Assembly (NCBI GenBank): GCA_017560605.1 | Contig: JAFZEQ010000068.1 | Location: forward strand, 1-13,089 | Origin: Paludibacteraceae bacterium | GTDB taxonomy: Bacteria; Bacteroidota; Bacteroidia; Bacteroidales; Paludibacteraceae | Length of the DNA: 13,089 nt | Direction: 5' to 3' | Shown: positions 7,430-13,089 of the stretch, piece by piece | Layout of the letters: each line of letters starts with the position of its first letter | Numbering within the stretch: the first letter of the stretch is position 1 | Notes under the pieces: generated by a model | What the model saw: only the letters and a program-made list of their open reading frames with translations | Databases searched by the model: none | What the model was told of the DNA's origin: nothing | Program-made: the position numbers and the translations under genes

Positions 7430-8428
7430 ATGAAGAAAATTTTAGGTTTAGGTAACGCATTGACAGATATCTTGCTTCAAATTTCTGAAGGTGACCTCCG
7501 AGAGATTGGATTCCCCAAGGGAAGTATGAATCTTATCAATGCTGAGCAATTTGAACAACTTCAGAACAAGTTTGCTTCAGTACGTAAAAAATTGGTGGCA
7601 GGTGGAAGTGCCTCTAATACAGTAGCTACAGTTGCTCAACTTGGCGGAAAAGCTGCTTTTATTGGAAAAATAGGTAACGATGAAGTTGGACGTTTTTATC
7701 ATGAGGATCTACTAAAAAATAATGTACAACCTCAACTTTTAACATCATCTTTAATGTCGGGTTGTTGTATTGTACTTATCACACCAGATGGCGAGCGAAC
7801 CTTCTGTACCTATTTAGGGGCTGCTGCTGATATGAAAGCAGAGGATATAACCAAAGAAATATTTATTGGGTATGATATATGTCATGTTGAGGGTTATCTT
7901 GTGCAGGATCATAATCTAATTGAAACTGCTTTAAGAACGGCTAAGGAACAAGGATGTACAGTTTCTTTGGATCTAGCAAGCTACAATGTTGTTAATGAAA
8001 ATCACCAATTTCTAAAAGACCTTATATATAAATATGTAGATATTGTATTTGCTAATGAGGATGAGTCATTTGCTTATACCCATCTAAATCCTGAAGAGGC
8101 CGTTGAGAATATTGCACAACAGTGCGATATCGCAATTGTTAAGGTTGGAAAGCGTGGTTCATATGTACGTCAAGGAGCGCAATTGCATCACATAGGAGCA
8201 ATTACATCATCTTGTTTGGATTCTACAGGTGCAGGTGATCTGTATGCTGGTGGATTCTTGCATGCCTTATCCGATGGATTTGACTTGAGAAGGTGCGGTG
8301 AAATCGGTACGATAGCAGCCGGTCGTATTGTTGAAATAGTAGGAACCAAGCTTCCTGATGAAACATGGGATGAGATTAGACGAATATGTGCTCTTTATAG
8401 AGGATTCATGCATAAATTGAAATTCTAA
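7430..8428 (+). CDS. PfkB/ribokinase-family kinase, probably adenosine-kinase-like
   Basis: A cytosolic kinase of 332 residues that transfers the gamma-phosphate of ATP to a hydroxymethyl group of a sugar or nucleoside. The N-terminal GLGNALTDIL (6-15) and the GGSASNT substrate-site motif (58-64) are followed by GGKAAFIGKIGNDEVG (72-87). The C-terminal signature is DSTGAGDLYAGGFL (264-277), with the anion hole GAGD and catalytic base D270. FANEDES (207-213) is the usual NE-containing segment. The overall layout, with GFPKGSMNLI after the first strand, resembles Bacteroidota proteins annotated as adenosine kinase. Substrate specificity cannot be settled from sequence alone; ribokinase or another nucleoside kinase remain possible. 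ATG at 7430 is the start that aligns with family N-termini. It is followed 12 bases later by the acyltransferase gene, so the two are likely co-transcribed. Confidence 0.93.
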   Translation: MKKILGLGNALTDILLQISEGDLREIGFPKGSMNLINAEQFEQLQNKFASVRKKLVAGGSASNTVATVAQLGGKAAFIGKIGNDEVGRFYHEDLLKNNVQPQLLTSSLMSGCCIVLITPDGERTFCTYLGAAADMKAEDITKEIFIGYDICHVEGYLVQDHNLIETALRTAKEQGCTVSLDLASYNVVNENHQFLKDLIYKYVDIVFANEDESFAYTHLNPEEAVENIAQQCDIAIVKVGKRGSYVRQGAQLHHIGAITSSCLDSTGAGDLYAGGFLHALSDGFDLRRCGEIGTIAAGRIVEIVGTKLPDETWDEIRRICALYRGFMHKLKF

Positions 8429-8440
8429 CTGACACGATAT

Positions 8441-9151
8441 ATGAAAGTTTTGTATATTTTATACCAATTTTTAATTGGTTTTCCGCTAGTGATTGTTGCT
8501 ACACTTTTCACAGCACTTTTCACAATCTTATGTTTCCCTTGGAAAAATGGTAAAGCGCCTCGTACCGTGCAAGTGATGTGGGCGAGAAGTGTCCTTTGGT
8601 TCTTACTAGTACCAATTAAAGTTACTGGGCAAAAAAATGTTGATCCTAAACAATCTTATGTTTTTGTTTCTAATCATCAATCATTCTTGGATGCTTTTGC
8701 AGTGTATGGCTGGTTGCCTAACAACTTCAAATGGTTGATGAAGAAGGAGATACGCAGGGTGCCATTTGTAGGAACAGCATGCAAAGTGGCTGGACATATT
8801 TTTGTAGATCGTAGCAATCCACGTGCTGCGCTTCAAAGTATGGAGCATATCAAAGCCGAGTTAGTAGATGGCATATCAACTGTTATTTTCCCTGAAGGAA
8901 CACGTACCAAAACCGGTGAGATCGGTCGTTTCAAACAAGGAGCATTTAAGATCGCGATGGATCTCAATCTTCCGGTTGTTCCTATTACATTAAAAGGATT
9001 TCATCAGGCCATGCCAGCCAAACAGCTATTTGTTAATCCCAAAGCTAGTACTTCGCTTCATATAGGAGAGCCTATTGATTTGTCTCAATTTGCAGATATA
9101 AATGAAGCGATGACTTATGTTCGCGAGCAAGTAGAAGCAGGTTTGAAATAA
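8441..9151 (+). CDS. plsC: 1-acyl-sn-glycerol-3-phosphate acyltransferase (PlsC family)
   Basis: A membrane-associated acyltransferase of 236 residues, a normal size. It begins with a hydrophobic segment (about 5-30), has a second one (about 48-60), then the catalytic HxxxxD motif as NHQSFLD (H79, D84). Acceptor-binding FPEGTR is at 150-155 and VVPITLKG at 179-186. The family transfers an acyl chain to lysophosphatidic acid to make phosphatidic acid, the precursor of all membrane phospholipids. Several paralogues can exist in Bacteroidota, some with other acceptors (for example aminolipid synthesis), so the exact substrate is an inference. The gene lies 12 bases after the kinase stop and ends 19 bases before a strong terminator, making it the last gene of a two-gene unit. 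Confidence 0.93.
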   Translation: MKVLYILYQFLIGFPLVIVATLFTALFTILCFPWKNGKAPRTVQVMWARSVLWFLLVPIKVTGQKNVDPKQSYVFVSNHQSFLDAFAVYGWLPNNFKWLMKKEIRRVPFVGTACKVAGHIFVDRSNPRAALQSMEHIKAELVDGISTVIFPEGTRTKTGEIGRFKQGAFKIAMDLNLPVVPITLKGFHQAMPAKQLFVNPKASTSLHIGEPIDLSQFADINEAMTYVREQVEAGLK

Positions 9152-9170
9152 GATCATCTTATTCAATACA

Positions 9171-9199
9171 AAAAGCAGCATCCTTTCGGTGCTGCTTTT
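9171..9199. terminator. Bidirectional intrinsic terminator between convergent operons
   Basis: AAAAGCAGCA (9171-9180) and TGCTGCTTTT (9190-9199) form a perfect 10-bp stem. An inner CC/GG pairing brings the loop to about four bases. T-rich sequence follows on both strands (TTTTCTTTT to the right, a T-run then GTATTG to the left). It lies 19 bases after the plsC stop and about 38 bases after the zinc-ribbon gene's stop, so it can end both transcripts. Confidence 0.92.
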
Positions 9200-9236
9200 C
9201 TTTTGGTCCATTAGCCGGATAACTCCTGCTAATATC

Positions 9237-9992
9237 TTATTTTTTCTTCTCGTCGATTTCTGCGTCAACCAGGATACGACCGCACAACTCGCAAACGATG
9301 ATTTTTTTGCGTAAACGAATATCCAATTGGCGTTGTGCAGGGATCTTGCTGTGGCAACCACCGCAACTATCGCGCTCTACTTTAACAACAGCTAACCCAT
9401 TGTGTGCATTTTTTCTAATACGATGGAAAGCGGTTACAAGACGATCCTCAATGTGTTTCTCTAGATCAGCTGCACGGAGCATTAATTTCTCAGTTTGCTC
9501 TTTTGTCTCTGACAAAATGGCATCTAGCTCGTTGCGTTTTTGATTCAAATCAACTGTACGATCCTCAATGTCTGTGATAGTCTTGGTTTTGTCTGATTGG
9601 TATGTCTCTAGTTCACTAGTAAAATTGCGAATTTTACGTTGTGAAGCCTCGATATCCAATTCTTGATACTCAATCTCCTTGGTTAGGTTATCGTACTCGC
9701 GGTTGTTGCGAACATTGTTTTGTTGCTCTTTGTAGCGAGAGATAGCTGCATTAGCGTTCTCAATGCGTACACGGTGTTCAGAAATACCAGTTTCGCATTC
9801 TTTAATGTTGTTCTCAATGTTTACAAGGCGAGTTTTGAGACCTTCAACCTCGTCACTCATGTCTTTTACTTCTTGTGGCAACTCACCAGCAAGAATACGC
9901 AACTCGTCGATCTTGGTGTCAACTGTTTGCAATTCGTACAATGCGCGCAATTTGTCTTCAACGCTCATGATTTGTTCTTCTTTCTTTGCCAT
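9237..9992 (-). CDS. Coiled-coil protein with C-terminal C4 zinc ribbon (COG1579 type)
   Basis: A 251-residue protein. Residues about 10-185 are charged, heptad-like and almost free of proline, predicting a long antiparallel coiled coil (GLKTRLVNIENNIKE, RKIRNFTSELETYQ). Residues 195-245 form a zinc ribbon with two cysteine pairs, C210/C213 (SCGGCHSKIPAQ) and C234/C237 (CELCGRIL). This matches the family often annotated as 'C4-type zinc ribbon domain-containing protein'. Its function is not established; nucleic-acid or protein binding is suggested by the fold only. ATG at 9992 is chosen over the internal ATG at 9968 because family members usually begin with MAKK-like residues before the conserved ALYELQTVDTKIDELR. 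It lies 22 bases after the nif3 stop and is the last gene of its operon. Confidence 0.92.
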   Translation of the reverse strand: MAKKEEQIMSVEDKLRALYELQTVDTKIDELRILAGELPQEVKDMSDEVEGLKTRLVNIENNIKECETGISEHRVRIENANAAISRYKEQQNNVRNNREYDNLTKEIEYQELDIEASQRKIRNFTSELETYQSDKTKTITDIEDRTVDLNQKRNELDAILSETKEQTEKLMLRAADLEKHIEDRLVTAFHRIRKNAHNGLAVVKVERDSCGGCHSKIPAQRQLDIRLRKKIIVCELCGRILVDAEIDEKKK

Positions 9993-10014
9993 AATAATTT
10001 ATGTTTTTATTTCG

Positions 10015-10791
10015 TTATTTCCAATATTTTATGGGACTAATGTCTGATTGAGCAACATAAGTCTTAATATGTTGAGAGAGTAATTCTTCAAATATTTCTC
10101 TTGTGTATTGTTCGCTAACCCAATGATCCATATCCACTACAGTTATTTGTCTAAAAGCTGCTTGCAACTCGTGGTATTTGAAATCCGCAGATATAAATGC
10201 GTCTGCACTTTGTTTTATTGCCTCTTCTACTAGATCAGCTCCTGCTCCACCGCAGATCGCAATGGTTTGCACTTGGTTGTGTTTGCCTTCTACATAGCGC
10301 AAACCAGCACCTTCTATGCCAAACACTTTTGCTACATGTGCCACCCACTCGTGTACGCTCATAGGCTCTGGCAACATTCCAATAACGCCCAAACCTACAT
10401 TATCTTGGTTTTCGGACAAGATGCGATACGATTTTATGCCCAATTTCTCTGCCATTCTTCCACTTACTCCATGCAACCAACTGTCCATAGAGGTATGGGC
10501 AGAGTAGATGGCAATATTATGCTGAATAGCCTTTAGAACGCAGCGCTCTTGTGGTGTAGCACCAGTTATTTGTTTTAGTCCGCGGAATAATAATGGGTGA
10601 TGAGATACGATCAAATCGCAACCCAGAGAAATAGCTTCATCGACGACAGATTCTGTTACATCTACCGTCAACAATGCCGCATTCACTTCTGCATTGCGAT
10701 CACCCACCTGCAGTCCCGAATTATCCCAATCCTCTTGGTAACTCAAGGGAGCTACAGATTCTATGATATTGATGATATCCTGAAGGATCAA
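10015..10791 (-). CDS. Nif3-like dinuclear metal centre protein (YbgI/DUF34 family), TTG start
   Basis: A 258-residue protein of the widespread Nif3/YbgI family, which forms toroidal hexamers with two metal ions per subunit. Metal ligands are visible: H64-H65 in VSHHPLLFRG, H99 and D103 in SAHTSMD, and H223 and E227 in DHWVSEQ. DWDNSGLQVG (21-30) and AFISADFKYHE (198-208) are further signatures. The length is close to E. coli YbgI (about 247). It lacks the central insert domain found in the longer family members of about 365 residues. The start is TTG (10791-10789), overlapping the upstream stop as TTGA. No ATG lies near; the next methionine is residue 102, inside the metal site. The function is unresolved; a role in GTP cyclohydrolase-like chemistry or metal insertion has been proposed for relatives. 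Confidence 0.93.
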   Translation of the reverse strand: MILQDIINIIESVAPLSYQEDWDNSGLQVGDRNAEVNAALLTVDVTESVVDEAISLGCDLIVSHHPLLFRGLKQITGATPQERCVLKAIQHNIAIYSAHTSMDSWLHGVSGRMAEKLGIKSYRILSENQDNVGLGVIGMLPEPMSVHEWVAHVAKVFGIEGAGLRYVEGKHNQVQTIAICGGAGADLVEEAIKQSADAFISADFKYHELQAAFRQITVVDMDHWVSEQYTREIFEELLSQHIKTYVAQSDISPIKYWK

Positions 10792-11309
10792 CCTTTTTTA
10801 GAGCCAACGCCTGTACGTGCTGATGTAGCGGCGGCTTTTTGTGTTTTAACTTGTTGCTTTGGTGCAGGTTTCTTAACCTCTTGCTTTACTTCCTCTACGG
10901 GAACCCCGTCACCTTCTTCTACGGTGAAATCGGTAATACCAGCGCCAATAAGGATATTGTACCATTGTACCAACTTTCGGATATCGCTTGGATATACGCG
11001 GTCGCGGTCAAAATCAGGCAATACTTCTCCGAAGAAATCGCGCAATTCATCGTTATCAGCCTTCTTAGGATCAATAGAAGCTACTTTCAAACCCTCTTTC
11101 TCGCCCAACTTGGTCAATACTTCGCTAAGTGCGATATCATCACCCATAGTGTACATTGAGATTTCACCAAGAGAAACGACTTTATCACGAGCATATGTAG
11201 GTATGCGCTTGCCGTCCAACAATGATTCAACAATCAACATATTGTTACCACGATTCACTAGCTTATAGAGTCCTGGTTTTCCTGTAATTGATAAAATATC
11301 CTTTAACAT
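10788..11309 (-). CDS. DUF5606-family protein, Bacteroidota-specific
   Basis: A 173-residue soluble protein starting MLKDILSITGKPGLYKLV, the hallmark N-terminus of the DUF5606 family, which is found in Bacteroidota. The conserved body runs to about residue 128 and includes MLIVESLLDGKRIPT, SLGEISMYTMGD, VLPDFDRDRVYPSDIRKLVQWYNIL. From about 141 on there is a low-complexity tail rich in Lys, Ala, Gln and Thr (ends GVGSKKG), probably disordered and basic. The frame stays open 39 codons upstream of ATG 11309, but that extension crosses the promoter and is not protein-like, so the shorter start is used. No enzymatic motif is recognisable and the function is unknown. It is first in an operon with the Nif3 protein (4-base overlap) and the zinc-ribbon protein. 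Confidence 0.9.
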   Translation of the reverse strand: MLKDILSITGKPGLYKLVNRGNNMLIVESLLDGKRIPTYARDKVVSLGEISMYTMGDDIALSEVLTKLGEKEGLKVASIDPKKADNDELRDFFGEVLPDFDRDRVYPSDIRKLVQWYNILIGAGITDFTVEEGDGVPVEEVKQEVKKPAPKQQVKTQKAAATSARTGVGSKKG

Positions 11310-11334
11310 AAAATTCCTAATTTTAAAATCGCTG

Positions 11335-11365
11335 CAAAGGTACGCATTTTTTTGAATATACGCAA
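11335..11365 (-). promoter_or_regulatory. Promoter of the DUF5606-nif3-zinc-ribbon operon
   Basis: Read leftward, TTG at 11365-11363, a 20-base spacer and TACCTTTG at 11342-11335 fit the consensus exactly. The predicted start is near 11328, about 20 bases before the DUF5606 ATG. It is a mirror image of the OPT gene promoter. Confidence 0.82.
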
Positions 11366-11392
11366 GGTTTGACAAAACTTTCTGCATTTTTC

Positions 11393-11423
11393 TTGCATAT
11401 ATCCAATATTTGTCGTACCTTTG
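11393..11423 (+). promoter_or_regulatory. Promoter of the OPT transporter gene
   Basis: TTG at 11393-11395, a 20-base spacer and TACCTTTG at 11416-11423 fit the Bacteroidota consensus. The predicted start is near 11430 and the leader is about 20 bases. AAGG two bases before the ATG is too close to act as a normal Shine-Dalgarno site. Confidence 0.82.
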
Positions 11424-11449
11424 CACATTATTTTTTATAATTTTAAGGT

Positions 11450-13089
11450 ATGGAAAACAAAGAAAAAATTCAACTTCCTGAGAATGCTTCGCGTCCTCTC
11501 AAACCAGGAGAGCACTACGAGCCTATTCTCAAACCACAAAATTCGTACCCCGAAATCACTCCTTACAGTGTGATTATGGGTGTAGTTATGGCTATTATCT
11601 TTTCAGCAGCTGCAGCTTATCTTGGTCTCAAGGTAGGTCAAGTATTCGAAGCTGCTATTCCTATTGCTATCATTGCCGTAGGTCTATCTTCGGCTATGAA
11701 ACGGAAGAACGCCCTTGGTGAGAATGTTATCATTCAATCTATCGGAGCTTCTTCTGGTGTTATTGTAGCAGGTGCTATCTTTACATTACCAGCACTTTAC
11801 ATCTTACAGGCCAAGTATCCAGAGATCACTGTCAACTTCATGCAAGTCTTCTTGTCATCCTTGCTTGGTGGTTGCTTGGGTATATTGTTCCTCATTCCTT
11901 TCCGTAAATATTTTGTACAAGAGAAGCACGGCGAATATCCATTCCCTGAGGCTACTGCTACCACCCAGGTGCTTGTATCAGGTGAAGGAAGTGGCAATCA
12001 GGCTAAACCCCTCATTTGGGCCGCTGGAATCGGAGGTTTGTATGATTTTGCTGTCTCTACTTTTGGTCTATGGACCGAGCAACTTACAACCCGTATGATA
12101 GGTTGGGGCGAAGCGCTTGCAGCTAAATTCAAACTCGTTTTCTCTATCAACACCTCTGCTGCGGTACTTGGTTTGGGTTATATCATTGGCTTGAAGTATG
12201 CTGCTGTTATCTGCGCGGGTTCATTCTTCGTGTGGTGGGTATTGCTTCCGATGCTTGGTAGTATACCTGGTATGGAGGCTATGGATCCTGACTTAATGTT
12301 CAAGGATTATGGTCGTAATATCGGTATTGGTGCCATCGCTATGGCTGGTCTTATCGGTATTGTTAAGAGCTGGGGCGTTATCAAATCTGCTGTTGGATTG
12401 GCAGGCAAAGAGCTCGGTGGCAAGGGTAAAGCAGTTATTACTGCCTCGCTCCGTACAGAGAGAGATCTCAGTATGAAGTTCATCGTTTTGGCTATTGCGG
12501 TAGCTTTGCTCGTGACTTTGGTTTTCTTCTGGATCGGTGTGTTGGGTAATATCTGGCAAGCCTTGGTAGCTTTCTTGGTCGTAGCTGTGATAGCTTTCCT
12601 CTTTACCACTGTGGCAGCTAACGCGATAGCTATCGTGGGTAGCAACCCTGTCAGCGGTATGACCTTGATGACTCTTATTATCGCATCTGTAATCTTCGTA
12701 TCAGTTGGTATGAAGGGCGCAAGCGGTATGGTAGGCGCTATGGTTATTGGTGGTGTGGTTTGTACCGCCTTGTCTATGGCAGGTGGTTTTATTACCGACC
12801 TCAAGATCGGTTACTGGATTGGTACCACTCCTCGCAAACAAGAGACTTGGAAGTTCCTCGGTACGCTCGTGAGTGCAGCTACCGTAGGTGGTGTGATGAT
12901 TATTTTGAATAAGACATACGGTTTTGTAGGCGACAACGCCCTTGTAGCACCTCAAGCCAACGCGATGGCTGCGGTTATCGAACCATTGATGAGTGGTCAA
13001 GGCGCACCTTGGATGCTCTATCTTGCAGGCGCTATTTTGGCCTTGGTACTTAATACATTAGGTGTGCCTGTATTGGCCTTCGCTTTGGG
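11450..13089 (+). CDS. OPT-family oligopeptide transporter, 3'-truncated by window edge
   Basis: An open frame from ATG 11450 continues without a stop to the window edge, giving 546 codons of a protein usually about 650-680 residues. After a soluble N-terminus of about 35 residues come many membrane segments, including SVIMGVVMAIIFSAAAAYLGLKVG-like first helices. Family landmarks follow: NALGENVIIQSIGASSG, the EYPFPEATAT block (about residues 165-174), VGSNPVSGMT (near residue 400) and GGFITDLKIGYWIGTTPRKQ (about 445-464). OPT proteins import oligopeptides or metal chelates across the inner membrane using the proton gradient; the substrate of this one cannot be told. Codons are richer in C- and G-ending forms than in the rodA-mreD genes. 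It stands alone on its strand with its own promoter, divergent from the DUF5606 operon. Confidence 0.95.
   Translation, partial: MENKEKIQLPENASRPLKPGEHYEPILKPQNSYPEITPYSVIMGVVMAIIFSAAAAYLGLKVGQVFEAAIPIAIIAVGLSSAMKRKNALGENVIIQSIGASSGVIVAGAIFTLPALYILQAKYPEITVNFMQVFLSSLLGGCLGILFLIPFRKYFVQEKHGEYPFPEATATTQVLVSGEGSGNQAKPLIWAAGIGGLYDFAVSTFGLWTEQLTTRMIGWGEALAAKFKLVFSINTSAAVLGLGYIIGLKYAAVICAGSFFVWWVLLPMLGSIPGMEAMDPDLMFKDYGRNIGIGAIAMAGLIGIVKSWGVIKSAVGLAGKELGGKGKAVITASLRTERDLSMKFIVLAIAVALLVTLVFFWIGVLGNIWQALVAFLVVAVIAFLFTTVAANAIAIVGSNPVSGMTLMTLIIASVIFVSVGMKGASGMVGAMVIGGVVCTALSMAGGFITDLKIGYWIGTTPRKQETWKFLGTLVSAATVGGVMIILNKTYGFVGDNALVAPQANAMAAVIEPLMSGQGAPWMLYLAGAILALVLNTLGVPVLAFAL

Larger units (their letters stand above)
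11334..11425. repeat. 12-bp perfect inverted repeat containing both divergent -7 boxes
   Basis: TGCAAAGGTACG at 11333-11344 and CGTACCTTTGCA at 11414-11425 are exact reverse complements, separated by 69 bases. Eight of the twelve bases are the two -7 boxes themselves; the other four (the CG before and CA after each box) also match. This may be shared promoter context rather than an operator. Confidence 0.7.

Noticed and set aside
9026..9361. Leftward 111-codon frame crossing the end of plsC, the terminator and the end of the zinc-ribbon gene
   Set aside because: It passes through the terminator hairpin and overlaps two real genes; no protein-like features.
10597..11268. Rightward 223-codon open frame opposite the DUF5606 and nif3 genes
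   Set aside because: It lies wholly antisense to two recognised genes, spans their boundary, has no promoter, and its translation resembles no family.
11310..11426. 39-residue N-terminal extension of the DUF5606 frame
   Set aside because: It would begin upstream of the -33 element and be encoded by promoter DNA; the family N-terminus begins at ATG 11309.
12307..12804. Leftward 165-codon open frame rich in Ile, Ala, Thr and Pro, opposite the OPT gene
   Set aside because: The composition is what the reverse strand of a hydrophobic membrane-protein gene gives; it has no start context or known motif.
1..13089. Mobile element, prophage, defence system, CRISPR or toxin-antitoxin pair
   Set aside because: No transposase, integrase, phage gene, direct-repeat array, terminal inverted repeats or target duplications were seen; the content is conserved housekeeping genes with ordinary spacing.

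Overview
The window looks like core chromosome of a member of the Bacteroidota, probably Bacteroidales. Three things point there. Four promoters have the phylum's -33/-7 architecture (TTG, 20 bp, TAnnTTTG), and a fifth has a good -7 box. Starts are preceded by A/T-rich stretches rather than strong Shine-Dalgarno sequences. The gene set includes a DUF5606 protein, an mreBCD-mrdA-rodA cluster and a PfkB kinase of the adenosine-kinase-like Bacteroidota type. The DNA is fairly AT-rich. No mobile element, CRISPR array, prophage or resistance gene was seen, and no stretch over about 170 bases lacks a gene.

Layout. Bases 1-6984 hold one tightly packed leftward operon: mreB, mreC, mreD, mrdA (PBP2), rodA, a YraN-family protein, and mnmG, whose 3' end lies outside the window. 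Its promoter is at about 7106-7136. Upstream and in the same direction is tRNA-Asn(GTT) with its own promoter (7312-7342) and an intrinsic terminator (7158-7190). Rightward from a divergent promoter near 7364 run a PfkB-family sugar/nucleoside kinase (7430-8428) and a PlsC-type acyltransferase (8441-9151). These end at a bidirectional terminator (9171-9199). Converging on that terminator is a leftward three-gene operon: DUF5606 protein (10788-11309), Nif3-like metal protein (10015-10791, TTG start) and a coiled-coil zinc-ribbon protein (9237-9992). Divergent from it, an OPT-family transporter starts at 11450 and runs off the right edge.

How the genes work together. MreB/C/D, PBP2 and RodA are the elongasome: cytoskeletal filament, membrane scaffold, transpeptidase and glycosyltransferase for lateral wall growth. 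MnmG modifies the tRNA wobble uridine, and YraN is a nuclease-fold protein of unknown role; their link to the shape genes is probably transcriptional. The kinase and acyltransferase are metabolic (nucleoside/sugar phosphorylation, phosphatidic acid synthesis). The DUF5606-Nif3-zinc-ribbon operon is the least understood part.

I found no clearly new biological system. The points most worth a second look are the two divergent promoter pairs and the three-gene operon of poorly characterised proteins.
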